Shown here: positions 26,892 to 34,929 of the stretch, one piece after another
How positions within the stretch are numbered: position 1 is the stretch's first letter
Layout of the letters: every line of letters starts with the position of its first letter
NCBI RefSeq assembly: GCF_037479095.1
Contig: NZ_JBBGZW010000001.1
Coordinates: 744,001-808,000 of the forward strand
Length of the DNA: 64,000 nt
From: Pantoea nemavictus
Lineage (GTDB): Bacteria; Pseudomonadota; Gammaproteobacteria; Enterobacterales; Enterobacteriaceae
Direction of reading: 5' to 3'
Position numbers and translations under genes: made by a program
Notes under the pieces: generated by a model
What the model saw: the letters and a program-made list of their open reading frames with translations, nothing else
Databases searched by the model: none
What the model was told of the DNA's origin: nothing

Positions 26892-27047
26892 ATGAAGAAG
26901 CTTATTAAGGTCGCATCGGTTGTCGCCATTATGACGATGTTGAGTGGCTGTATTATCGATCATCATCGTGGAGGAGGCCCAGGTTGGGGCCATCATGGTG
27001 GAGGAGGTTGGCACCATGGGCATGGCGGTTATGGACACCGCAGATAG
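26892..27047 (+). CDS. Tiny Gly/His-rich lipoprotein (51 residues)
   Basis: ATG at 26892 follows GAGGA and opens MKKLIKVASVVAIMTMLSGC, a type II signal peptide with the lipobox cysteine at residue 20. The mature part of 31 residues is almost entirely Gly, His and Trp (GWGHHGGGGWHHGHGGYGH). Histidine clusters suggest metal binding, which is inference. A strong terminator follows. Confidence 0.75.
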   Translation: MKKLIKVASVVAIMTMLSGCIIDHHRGGGPGWGHHGGGGWHHGHGGYGHRR

Positions 27048-27090
27048 TTGGGCAAAGAACACACACAGCACATAATAAGAAAATATAAAA

Positions 27091-27120
27091 AGGGCGGGAA
27101 TATATCCCGCCCTATTTTTT
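27091..27120. terminator. Terminator between two lipoprotein genes
   Basis: AGGGCGGGA and TCCCGCCCT make a nine-base stem followed by ATTTTTTT. It ends the plus-strand lipoprotein gene; A-runs upstream let it also serve the converging minus-strand gene. Confidence 0.92.
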
Positions 27121-27401
27121 TAGCTTTTTACCGCGTAATTACATTGATACCAGGCTTTCTTTAATCCAGGCAAATTACTGTTTTGCGACGGCAATGATTC
27201 CACCTTATCGAACCCACGCTGACTACAATAATTCGCCAGGTCGATATCCAACGCATCTTTATTGAGCGTTTGTGGATCGTAACGGTACTGCACGGTATTT
27301 GAACTGGTGTCTTCATCCACGCGTTCAAATCCCCCGGGTTTACTGACGCTACAACCGGCCAGCATAAAAAGCGCGACTGCGCTAATAAGCATTTTATTCA
27401 T
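27120..27401 (-). CDS. Putative lipoprotein of unknown function
   Basis: A 93-residue protein with a type II signal peptide (MNKMLISAVALFMLAGC, lipobox LAGC, Cys17). The mature region has a pair of cysteines (ANYCSQRGFD and WYQCNYA) that could form a disulfide. The overall pattern is loosely similar to YecR-like enterobacterial lipoproteins, but I would not assign that name. Confidence 0.8.
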   Translation of the reverse strand: MNKMLISAVALFMLAGCSVSKPGGFERVDEDTSSNTVQYRYDPQTLNKDALDIDLANYCSQRGFDKVESLPSQNSNLPGLKKAWYQCNYAVKS

Positions 27402-27651
27402 TAGGGTGTCCTCTTCAGCGTCGCAGTTTAAATGGCAACGCAGCGCTCTTCTATAAGAATAAAGCGCGAAATGTCTGCTTTAAGCAAGTTTTTGCCGATT
27501 AAATCGATAAAACCAAACGGCTTCTCTTATCAAACCATCAATGACATGATGCTTTCAGACAAAACGAAGTCTGCACCACACCAGGTGAATTACATAAAAA
27601 CATACTGATAGTGACCTTCATGCCCGCGCTGAGCGGGCTTTTTTTTGCCCG
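27402..27651 (+). ncRNA. Candidate intergenic small RNA ending at an orphan terminator
   Basis: On the plus strand a stem GCCCGC/GCGGGC (27622-27638) is followed by eight T residues, a textbook intrinsic terminator. No plus-strand gene lies upstream of it after the terminator at 27091-27120, and the flanking genes are both on the minus strand. A short transcript beginning somewhere in 27450-27560 would explain it. The start, length and function are unknown. Confidence 0.35.
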
Positions 27652-28455
27652 CTAACCGGTGAGGCTGACCATCTTACGTAAAAGATTGGCCGCTTGTTTG
27701 TCAGGCAATGCGAGAATACCGTTGTAGAGATCAATCGACATGGCGCACATCGCGCCGCGATCGACGGCGGTATCCGCGGGCATATTCAGCTGTTGCAGCC
27801 GATCGCCCCACTTTCCATACAGTTTTTCCACTACGCTTTGCAAATCACGCTGCGCTACCGCGTGATCCAGTGGCTGCTCATTTCCGGTACTCTGCTGAAG
27901 CAAGGCTTCAAGCGCTTGAGCATCACGCTGATTTAACTCAGGTGACAACACCTGTTGCAGATTGATGCCGCCATTCACCTGCGGATAGAGAAAGCGGAAG
28001 CAGCGCTGCGGCTCCTGCTGCTGCAGCGCCTGCATTTCCTGTACCGATACGCGCACATAGTTGAGGATCGCCTCATCGGTGGCACGCGTTAAGCGTTGAT
28101 TGATCAAATCCATCAACCAGCCACGCATGTCGCCCAGCGCCTGATCGGCCGGCATCCCTTCCAGCCGCTTATGCAGCAGTTCGCGATTTAACAGCTGCCA
28201 TAACGCAGGCTCCTGAATTTTCAGCAAGCGGTACCCTGGCGCAAGGCTAAGCTGGGTTGAGACTTCCGCCGCCAGCGCCTGCCGCTCCTGACGCGGATGC
28301 AGCCAGCTGAACCACAGCAGATTTGCCACCATCAGCGGCAGCAGAAACAGCAGCACGCCTTGCCAAAGTCGCAGAGAAGTGGTGCGCAGCAGCAGAATAA
28401 TAAGCAGCGCCAGCAGCGCAAACGCCGCTAGCGTAATGGGAACAAGCGAGAGCAT
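27652..28455 (-). CDS. Membrane-anchored protein of unknown function
   Basis: A 267-residue protein with two N-terminal membrane helices (about residues 4-24 and 32-50) and a helical, Gln/Leu-rich C-terminal domain. Two cysteines (QRCFRF and GAMCAM) may pair if the domain is periplasmic. It is nine bases downstream of a universal stress protein gene on the same strand. I do not recognise a family. Confidence 0.75.
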   Translation of the reverse strand: MLSLVPITLAAFALLALLIILLLRTTSLRLWQGVLLFLLPLMVANLLWFSWLHPRQERQALAAEVSTQLSLAPGYRLLKIQEPALWQLLNRELLHKRLEGMPADQALGDMRGWLMDLINQRLTRATDEAILNYVRVSVQEMQALQQQEPQRCFRFLYPQVNGGINLQQVLSPELNQRDAQALEALLQQSTGNEQPLDHAVAQRDLQSVVEKLYGKWGDRLQQLNMPADTAVDRGAMCAMSIDLYNGILALPDKQAANLLRKMVSLTG

Positions 28456-28464
28456 CGAACGCGA

Positions 28465-28917
28465 TTAATCCTTACGTACATCAATCAAAACGGGGCAGTT
28501 AGCACGTTCAATGACCGCAGCACTGACCGACCCTTTTAACAGTCGGTTAAACGGCGACAAATGACGGCGCCCCATGATGATCATACTGACCTGCAGCTGA
28601 GTGGATTGCGCGACAATGGTTTCCGCCGCTTCACCTGCCAGAATCAATCCTTTCGCAGCCACGCCAGCGCGCAGCAGCGGCGCCAGCGCATGACGCACCA
28701 CCATTTCCGCGGTGTTCTGCTCATCTTTGGCCGCGACAAAATCATCGGGATCTTCACCCGCATCAATTTCAATCGGTTGATTGCAGGAGGAGTAAGCCGG
28801 ATCGACGCAGCACAGCACCGTAACCTGCGCCTGATGTGCCAGCGCTTGTTCAATGGTTAGCGCAATCACTTTTTCCGCCACCGGGGAGTTATCGATGGCC
28901 ATCAGCAAGGTTTTCAT
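28465..28917 (-). CDS. Universal stress protein, UspA family
   Basis: A 150-residue single-domain Usp. The N-terminal LLMAIDNSPVAEKV strand-helix carries the family aspartate, and the C-terminal IIMGRRHLSPFNRLLKGSVS is a variant of the nucleotide-binding GxxGx9G(S/T) motif in which the second glycine is histidine, so ATP binding is uncertain. It sits between an IclR regulator and a membrane protein gene on the same strand with gaps under ten bases, so the three may be co-transcribed. Confidence 0.88.
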   Translation of the reverse strand: MKTLLMAIDNSPVAEKVIALTIEQALAHQAQVTVLCCVDPAYSSCNQPIEIDAGEDPDDFVAAKDEQNTAEMVVRHALAPLLRAGVAAKGLILAGEAAETIVAQSTQLQVSMIIMGRRHLSPFNRLLKGSVSAAVIERANCPVLIDVRKD

Positions 28918-28923
28918 CAGTTG

Positions 28924-29709
28924 TTATCCTTCCACAGCGGTCATTTTGCCAATTTCACGAATCAATGCGTCTTTGCATTTGATGATTTGCTCACGATAGT
29001 GCGTTTCCTGCTTATGAAAACGCGCCGTCGGCACCAGTAACGAGATGGAGAAGCGGCCAAACAGCGTATCGATGGCCACCGCCATGGTCGAAATGCCCTC
29101 CAGCGTTTCACCGCGATCGATTGCCAATCCGCTGACGCGAACCTCAGCGATCAATTCCAGTAATTGTGGCAGCGTTTTCACCGTCATCTCGGTCAACTCT
29201 TTATAGGCTTCGCCTACCATCACGCGCACATCTTCATCGCTCTCCAGCGCCAGCAGCGCGCGGCCGCCAGACGTGCTGTAAAGCGGCAGATTTAATCCGA
29301 TGCGCGGCACCACGCGCAGTTCGCGCGATGCCACCACATAATGCACGATGGCGAGCTGCGTTCCACTGGCACGCGACAGCGACACCGTTTCATTGATCTC
29401 TGCAGAGAGCTGCTCGAGGAAGGGACGCACGATCTCCACCACATCGCTGTGCACGCTGGAGATCAGCTTAAGCAACGCCGGACCAAGGCGTAAACCGCCT
29501 GCCCCGCTGCTGCGTACCAGTTGCGCATTGTCCAACGCGGCGACAATACGCTGCACCGTGGATCGTGGCAGATCCACCACCTGCGCAATTTCACCCAAAC
29601 TCATGCCGCCGGGATGTTCACCCAACGCATTCAGAATTTTTGCCGCACGCGCGATGACCTGAATGCCACCCGCTTTTTCATCCTCACGGCTTGAGGGGAG
29701 TTCAACCAT
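28924..29709 (-). CDS. IclR-family transcriptional regulator
   Basis: A 261-residue regulator with an N-terminal winged helix (about residues 15-75; MSLGEIAQVVDLPRSTVQRI) and a C-terminal effector-binding domain (GGRALLAL, LAIDRGETLEGISTMAVAI). The start at 29709 has AGGA seven bases upstream. The gene is divergent from a DHA2/HlyD efflux pair, and the shared 150-base intergenic region has two identical 20-base repeats that look like its operators. Confidence 0.87.
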   Translation of the reverse strand: MVELPSSREDEKAGGIQVIARAAKILNALGEHPGGMSLGEIAQVVDLPRSTVQRIVAALDNAQLVRSSGAGGLRLGPALLKLISSVHSDVVEIVRPFLEQLSAEINETVSLSRASGTQLAIVHYVVASRELRVVPRIGLNLPLYSTSGGRALLALESDEDVRVMVGEAYKELTEMTVKTLPQLLELIAEVRVSGLAIDRGETLEGISTMAVAIDTLFGRFSISLLVPTARFHKQETHYREQIIKCKDALIREIGKMTAVEG

Positions 29710-29765
29710 GATGCGTTCCTTTTTGGCCTGCCCTACTTTAGCGCGAATGATCGCACTTTTACACC

Positions 29766-29785
29766 CTGTATCACATTGCAATACA
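29766..29785. promoter_or_regulatory. Repeat operator copy 1 between iclR-type gene and efflux genes
   Basis: CTGTATCACATTGCAATACA, an imperfect palindrome with TGTAT/ATACA arms. An identical copy begins 44 bases downstream. Confidence 0.75.
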
Positions 29786-29809
29786 GCATATCGATATGTA
29801 ATATGCCAC

Positions 29810-29829
29810 CTGTATCACATTGCAATACA
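29810..29829. promoter_or_regulatory. Repeat operator copy 2
   Basis: Exact second copy of the 20-base element, 30 bases before the efflux gene start. A TAATAT box lies between the copies, so the pair would bracket a promoter. Confidence 0.75.
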
Positions 29830-29859
29830 CTGCATCAACAATATAACGAGAAGCCTGCT

Positions 29860-31461
29860 ATGAACGCCCAGCCCACTGCGGCCCCGGCGCCCCACCCGTT
29901 TACTCTGCGCCTGGCGTTGGGACTGGTTGGCGTGCTGATTGCCGCGCTCACGTCGGGATTAAACGATCGCGTCACCGACATTGCGTTAGCGGATATCCGC
30001 GCCGCCATCGGCATCAGTTACGATCAAGGCAGCTGGATCATTTCCGCCTATCAGGCCGCTGAAGTGGCGGCAATGATGATTGCGCCGTGGTTCGCCGTCA
30101 CCTTTTCCCTGCGCCGTTTTGCGCTCTGCGTCTCTGCGGGCTTTATGCTGAGCGGCCTGCTGTTACCGCTGATGCCAAACGCCACCTTGTTTATCGCCCT
30201 GCGCGTGCTGCAGGGAGTGTTTGGCGGCGCGCTGCCGCCAATGCTGATGACCGTCGCGCTGCGCTTCCTGCCACCGCCGATAAAATTGTACGGCCTGGCG
30301 GGCTATGCGCTGACCGCCACCTTTGGCCCGAATATGGCCGCTTCACTGGCGGCATTCTGGACCGACGATGTCAGCTGGCTGTTTGTATTCTGGCAAGTGG
30401 TTCCCGCCATGTTGATTGCCATGCTGCTGATTAGCTGGGGCTTGCCACAGGACCCGCTGCGCCTCGAACGATTTAAGCAGATAGACCTATTTGGCATGCT
30501 CACAGGATGCTCCGGTATGGCGCTGTTAATTCTGGCGCTAACCCAGGGCGAGCGGCTCGACTGGCTCGAATCACCGTTATTTGCCGGCCTATTATTCAGC
30601 GCGCTGGCGTTGCTGACTGTGTTCTTTATTAATGAATGGTTTCACCCGCTGCCGCTGTTCAAATTGCAGATGCTAAGCAGGCGCAACCTGGCGCATGGAT
30701 TGCTGGTGCTGGCGGGCGTGTTGATTCTGTCGCTGTCGGGTTCGGCGTTGCCCTCGGCCTATCTGGCACAGGTGCAGGGCTTCCGCACCCTGCAATTCGC
30801 GCCGCTGGCGTTAACCGTCGGCTTACCGCAGTTATTGATCGCACCTCTTATCGCCGCACTGCTGAATATTCGTTGGGTCGATTGCCGCTGGATGTTGACG
30901 GCGGGCGTCGCGCTGCTGGTAACGTCCTGCCTGATGGGCATGCATATCACCACCGATTGGGCGCGCCAGAATTTCTGGCTGATGCAAATCCTGCAGGCTT
31001 TCGGCCAGCCGATGGTGATTTTACCGGTGTTGATGAGCGCCACCAGCGTGGTCGCACCGCCGGAAGGGCCGTTCGCTTCAGCGATGTTTAACACCGTGCG
31101 CGGCTTCTCCAGCATCACCGCCAGCACGCTGGTGGAGTGGTTTATTAGCCACCGCGAAAAATTTCACTCCAACGTGCTGGTCGATAACGCGGCCAGCCGT
31201 TCGTGGTTGATGACGGCTCCCAACAGCGCCCAGTCCAGCAGCAGTTTGCCATTGCTGCCCGATGGCAGCGTCAGCAGCGCGGAAAACCTCAGCGGCTTTG
31301 CCACCTTATTGAAACATCAGGCGATGGTGCTGAGCCTGAGTGATTGCTATCAGATGCTGATTGCGTTCGCCGCCCTGCTTTTACTGTTAACCGCCTGGCT
31401 GCCGAAACGCGTGTGGCCGCCACAAACTCTGATTCAACCTGTTACGACGACGTCGAGATAA
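29860..31461 (+). CDS. DHA2-family (EmrB-like) MFS efflux protein
   Basis: A 533-residue major facilitator with about 14 helices. Motif region DRVTDIALADIRAAIGISYD and SWIISAYQAAEVAAMM matches the EmrB/QacA drug:H+ antiporter-2 family at its start. It pairs with the following HlyD-family adaptor gene, five bases downstream, as in EmrAB-type tripartite pumps. The substrate is unknown. I start at 29860, since the longer frame runs through the operator repeats. Confidence 0.88.
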   Translation: MNAQPTAAPAPHPFTLRLALGLVGVLIAALTSGLNDRVTDIALADIRAAIGISYDQGSWIISAYQAAEVAAMMIAPWFAVTFSLRRFALCVSAGFMLSGLLLPLMPNATLFIALRVLQGVFGGALPPMLMTVALRFLPPPIKLYGLAGYALTATFGPNMAASLAAFWTDDVSWLFVFWQVVPAMLIAMLLISWGLPQDPLRLERFKQIDLFGMLTGCSGMALLILALTQGERLDWLESPLFAGLLFSALALLTVFFINEWFHPLPLFKLQMLSRRNLAHGLLVLAGVLILSLSGSALPSAYLAQVQGFRTLQFAPLALTVGLPQLLIAPLIAALLNIRWVDCRWMLTAGVALLVTSCLMGMHITTDWARQNFWLMQILQAFGQPMVILPVLMSATSVVAPPEGPFASAMFNTVRGFSSITASTLVEWFISHREKFHSNVLVDNAASRSWLMTAPNSAQSSSSLPLLPDGSVSSAENLSGFATLLKHQAMVLSLSDCYQMLIAFAALLLLLTAWLPKRVWPPQTLIQPVTTTSR

Positions 31462-31466
31462 TTGAT

Positions 31467-32495
31467 ATGCAAGCTTCTGCTATGAAAAGAACGGTGCTGC
31501 TGAGTGCCCTATTACTGGTATTGCTGGCGATAGCCTTTTTTGTCTGGTCCACCATGACCGGCAACGATGGCCGCACCACCGATGCTTATGTAAATGCCGA
31601 TTACACGCTGGTGGCGCCGAAAGTTTCCGGTTATATCGCCAGCGTCAAGGTGCAGGATAACCAGCGCGTTAAGGCCGGAGAACTGCTGGCGACGCTCGAC
31701 GACCGCGATTACCGCGTTGCGCTGGAAACCGCGCAGGCCAATTTGCAGGTCAGCGAAGCCAAACGCCTGAGCAGCCAGGCGCAGTTGGAACAGCAACAAT
31801 CCACCATTGACCAGGCGAAAGCGACCGTGGCGGCAAACCAGGCTTCCGCGCAGTACGCCGGGCAGAGTGCCGCGCGTTACAACCAGCTGTATAAAAATGG
31901 CACCATTGCGGCAGACGATCAGCAAAAAGCCAGCTCGACGCAGCGTTCGGCTTCGGCCACCGTGCGTCAAAGCGAAGCGGCGCTGGCTGCGGCGATCAAG
32001 CAAGTTGGTGTGTTACAGGCTGCTGTGCGTCAGGCCGCTGCCGATGTGGCCGCCGCGCAGGCCAGCGTCGACCAGGCGCAGCTTAATCTTTCCTATACGC
32101 GCATCGTGGCGCCGGTCGATGGCATGGTCGGTCAGCGTTCGGTGCGCCTTGGTGCCTACGTCAGTGCCGGCACACGTTTGCTGGCGGTGGTGCCACTGCA
32201 GCAAACCTATATCACCGCTAACTATCTGGAAACGCAGCTGGCAGATGTGCAGCAAGGGCAGAGAGTCAGCGTGAAGGTAGATGCGTTGCCGGGCAAGGTG
32301 TTTACCGGTCGCGTTGACAGCATTGCGCCAGCCACCGGCGCGACGTTCTCCGCTATTTCACCGGACAACGCCACCGGCAATTACACCAAAGTAGTACAGC
32401 GTTTACCGGTGAAAATTGTGCTGGATGCCAACCAGCCGGATCTGGCAAAACTGCGGGTAGGCATGTCGGCGATACCGGAAATTGAGACCCGCTGA
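31467..32495 (+). CDS. HlyD-family periplasmic adaptor (EmrA-like)
   Basis: A 342-residue membrane fusion protein with an N-terminal helix (about residues 7-24), a biotinyl-lipoyl-like domain (APKVSGYIASVKVQDNQRVK), a long alanine/glutamine-rich coiled-coil hairpin (about 90-200) and a second lipoyl half (SYTRIVAPVDGMVGQRSV). It would link the upstream MFS pump to an outer membrane channel. Start taken at 31467; MKRT at 31482 is an alternative. Confidence 0.88.
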   Translation: MQASAMKRTVLLSALLLVLLAIAFFVWSTMTGNDGRTTDAYVNADYTLVAPKVSGYIASVKVQDNQRVKAGELLATLDDRDYRVALETAQANLQVSEAKRLSSQAQLEQQQSTIDQAKATVAANQASAQYAGQSAARYNQLYKNGTIAADDQQKASSTQRSASATVRQSEAALAAAIKQVGVLQAAVRQAAADVAAAQASVDQAQLNLSYTRIVAPVDGMVGQRSVRLGAYVSAGTRLLAVVPLQQTYITANYLETQLADVQQGQRVSVKVDALPGKVFTGRVDSIAPATGATFSAISPDNATGNYTKVVQRLPVKIVLDANQPDLAKLRVGMSAIPEIETR

Positions 32496-32644
32496 AAATG
32501 TGAGCAACATCTCAGTTGTGGCCTATTTATTTTTGAGACAAATCCGCGTAAATTAGCGCTCGATCCTGTTCTGGGCTTGCCTGGAGCGACCTGAGAAGAA
32601 AGCGTGTAGCGATGATGAACTCCACCTTTCTCTTATTCTGTTCG

Positions 32645-32679
32645 GGTTACGCGGGTTTGGGATCACCCGCCGGGTAACC
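32645..32679 (+). promoter_or_regulatory. Strong hairpin in the ypdK leader
   Basis: GGTTAC-GCGGGT pairs with ACCCGC-(CGG)-GTAACC around an eight-base loop, ending just before the AGAGGAG ribosome site of ypdK. It could control translation of ypdK or be part of a longer structured leader. Confidence 0.5.
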
Positions 32680-32697
32680 GCTCAGAGGAGTTGTTTT

Positions 32698-32769
32698 GTG
32701 AGATACGCCTTGATGGGAATTTCTTTCTTCCTGTTGCTTTGGGTCGGTACCTTCGTACTGATGCTGTAG
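32698..32769 (+). CDS. ypdK: Small membrane protein YpdK
   Basis: A 23-residue single-helix protein, (M)RYALMGISFFLLLWVGTFVLML, starting at GTG and preceded by AGAGGAG. It corresponds in size, sequence pattern (MGISF...WxGTF) and location, converging on alaC, to YpdK of E. coli, a membrane protein of unknown role. Too short for standard gene callers. Confidence 0.85.
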   Translation: MRYALMGISFFLLLWVGTFVLML

Positions 32770-32780
32770 AATCGCCAGGC

Positions 32781-32801
32781 GGGGCGACCGTTTGTCGCCC
32801 C
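32781..32801. terminator. Terminator between ypdK and alaC
   Basis: GGGGCGAC and GTCGCCCC form a perfect eight-base stem between the converging genes. Flanking T-runs are weak. Confidence 0.7.
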
Positions 32802-32810
32802 ACTTAATCC

Positions 32811-34046
32811 TTACTCCTCTTCTTCCAGCGCCTTAACCGTTCCCGGCAAGATACCATCGGCACGGAACATCGCTTTAATCCCCCGCACCGCCTGACGAAT
32901 ACGATCGCTATTTTCAATCAGCGCAAAGCGCACATGGGTATCACCGTAATCACCAAAACCAATGCCCGGCGAGACGCACACTTTGGCTTCCTGCAGCAGT
33001 AGCTTGGCGAACTCCAGCGAGCCGAGATGCGCGTAGTGATCGGGAATTTTCGCCCAGACGTACATCGATGCCTTCGGCAAATCGACCATCCAGCCCGCTT
33101 CGTGCAGGCCTTTCACCAGCACGTTGCGACGACGTTTATACTGCTCAGCGATATCGCGCACGCACTGTTGATCGCCTTCCAGCGCGGCAATCGCCGCCAC
33201 CTGCAGCGGGGTAAAGGTACCGTAATCGTGGTAGCTCTTGATACGCGCCAGCGCGGCCACCAGCTCTTTGTTACCCACCATAAAGCCGATGCGCCAGCCC
33301 GCCATGTTGTAGCTTTTCGACAGGGTAAAGAATTCAACCGCCACATCGCGCGCGCCCGGCACCTGCATAATTGACGGTGCTTTCCAGCCGTCATAGGTAA
33401 TGTCAGCGTAGGCGAGATCGTGGATTACCAGCACGTTGTACTGCTTCGCCAGCGCAATCACGCGCTCGAAAAAGTCCAGCTCAACGCATTGTGACGTAGG
33501 GTTTGACGGGAAGCCGAGGATCATCATTTTCGGCTTCGGATAGCTTTCACGGATCGCGCGTTCCAGTTCGTTGAAGAAATCCACGCCCGCCACCAGTGGT
33601 ACCGAACGCACCTGCGCCCCGGCAATCACCGCGCCGTAAATGTGAATGGGGTAGCTTGGATTAGGCACCAGCACGGTGTCGCCGTGATCGAGCGTGGCCA
33701 GCATTAAGTGCGCCAAACCCTCTTTGGAACCAATAGTGACGATCGCTTCCGATTCCGGATCAATCTCCACCTGATAACGATCTGCGTACCAGCGTGAAAT
33801 AGCGCGACGCAAACGGGGAATGCCTTTCGAGGTTGAGTAACCGTGCGTGTCTTCGCGCTGCGCCACCTGGCAGAGTTTTTCTACGATGTGCGGCGGCGTG
33901 GGGCCATCTGGATTTCCCATCGAAAAATCGATGATGTCTTCGCCGCGCCGACGCGCAGCCATCTTCAATTCAGCGGTAATGTTAAAAACATACGGGGGGA
34001 GGCGTTCAATACGCGAGAAACGACGGGGTGTGCTGTTATCAGCCAT
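32811..34046 (-). CDS. alaC: Alanine transaminase AlaC (YfdZ)
   Basis: A 411-residue fold-type I aminotransferase that makes alanine from pyruvate and glutamate. The PLP lysine is in [13 protein letters not shown]; the substrate-side [11 protein letters not shown] and the carboxylate-binding arginine in [10 protein letters not shown] are in place. The acidic C-terminus VKALEEEE matches the family. A GNAT gene now separates it from ypdA, which in E. coli is the direct divergent neighbour. Confidence 0.94.
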   Translation of the reverse strand: MADNSTPRRFSRIERLPPYVFNITAELKMAARRRGEDIIDFSMGNPDGPTPPHIVEKLCQVAQREDTHGYSTSKGIPRLRRAISRWYADRYQVEIDPESEAIVTIGSKEGLAHLMLATLDHGDTVLVPNPSYPIHIYGAVIAGAQVRSVPLVAGVDFFNELERAIRESYPKPKMMILGFPSNPTSQCVELDFFERVIALAKQYNVLVIHDLAYADITYDGWKAPSIMQVPGARDVAVEFFTLSKSYNMAGWRIGFMVGNKELVAALARIKSYHDYGTFTPLQVAAIAALEGDQQCVRDIAEQYKRRRNVLVKGLHEAGWMVDLPKASMYVWAKIPDHYAHLGSLEFAKLLLQEAKVCVSPGIGFGDYGDTHVRFALIENSDRIRQAVRGIKAMFRADGILPGTVKALEEEE

Positions 34047-34092
34047 GATGTCCTCTGGATTACGTAAGCGCCCGGACCGTCCGAGCGACGTG

Positions 34093-34109
34093 GGTCACAT
34101 GAGGTGACC
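34093..34109. promoter_or_regulatory. Palindrome upstream of alaC
   Basis: GGTCAC-ATGAG-GTGACC, a six-base perfect inverted repeat 47-63 bases before the alaC start. It may be a regulator site; no regulator can be named from sequence. Confidence 0.4.
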
Positions 34110-34165
34110 GCACCAAGAACATAACGTGCTGATAACAAGATTGTCGAGAGCGGAATAAAATAATT

Positions 34166-34690
34166 TTAATTATTTGGATTCAGGCGGCCAAACACCCAAT
34201 CGCTTACCCATTGGCCATTTAGCAGATAATTATCCCGCAGCGTGCCCTCAAGCGCGAAACCATTCTTCTCCAGAATGCGGCGCGACGGCCAATTTCCCTC
34301 AATCACCATCGCTTTTAGCTTATGAAACTCTGCCTGTAGCAAAAACTCACAGAGCGCATTAAGTGCTTCGCTGCCATAACCCAGACCGGTAAACGCATCG
34401 CGCAACATGTATCCCACTTCCGCCTGGCGATACGGATGCCATTCGGCGCTGCAGCCAAATAGACCAATCGGCTCGCCGGTTTCGCGGATACGCGCCACCA
34501 GACACAGCATGTGAAAACTGCTCGCCTGCCATGGCGCCAGACGCTCGGTAAAGCGCTGGCGGATATCATTTTCGTCCGGAATTTCACTCACCCACGTCAT
34601 CGTCGCGGCATCCTGATGCACCGCTTTGAAAATCTGCCAGTCTTCCGGCTGTAAGCGACTGAGGGACAAACGGGGGGTGAGTAATTGCAT
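34166..34690 (-). CDS. GNAT-family N-acetyltransferase (RimJ/RimL type)
   Basis: A 174-residue acetyltransferase with the RimJ/RimL-like start TPRLSLSRLQPEDW and acetyl-CoA loop DAFTGLGYGSEALNAL (variant of Q/RxxGxG/A). C-terminal SRRILEKNGFALEGTLRDN is the typical end of this subfamily. The substrate, protein N-terminus or small amine, cannot be told. It is inserted between alaC and ypdA relative to E. coli. Confidence 0.87.
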   Translation of the reverse strand: MQLLTPRLSLSRLQPEDWQIFKAVHQDAATMTWVSEIPDENDIRQRFTERLAPWQASSFHMLCLVARIRETGEPIGLFGCSAEWHPYRQAEVGYMLRDAFTGLGYGSEALNALCEFLLQAEFHKLKAMVIEGNWPSRRILEKNGFALEGTLRDNYLLNGQWVSDWVFGRLNPNN

Positions 34691-34824
34691 TGCTGGGCTC
34701 CGCTATTTTGCATACGGCAACATAGCAAACCGGCAGAGCCACAACCAGCGATCGGCGCACGGTTTCGCTAATCCTCTTTTTGTTACTCAAGCTTTCCTCT
34801 TTTAGCCGGGATGGCTCGGTCGCC

Positions 34825-34926
34825 ATGATGAAAATTGATCCTGGCTATAAGAAACAGCTGCAGACTGTTATGGCGCTGGCGGATCGCGATCACATTTTTT
34901 ATCATGGCTTCCCGAGCATGACCTGA
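34825..34926 (+). CDS. Candidate 33-residue upstream ORF of ypdA
   Basis: ATGATG opens MMKIDPGYKKQLQTVMALAD followed by RDHIFYHGFPSMT, ending three bases before the ypdA start. ypdA itself has only a weak GAGAG, so translation might be coupled to this ORF. Composition is protein-like, but I know no homolog. Confidence 0.3.
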   Translation: MMKIDPGYKKQLQTVMALADRDHIFYHGFPSMT

Positions 34927-34929
34927 GAG

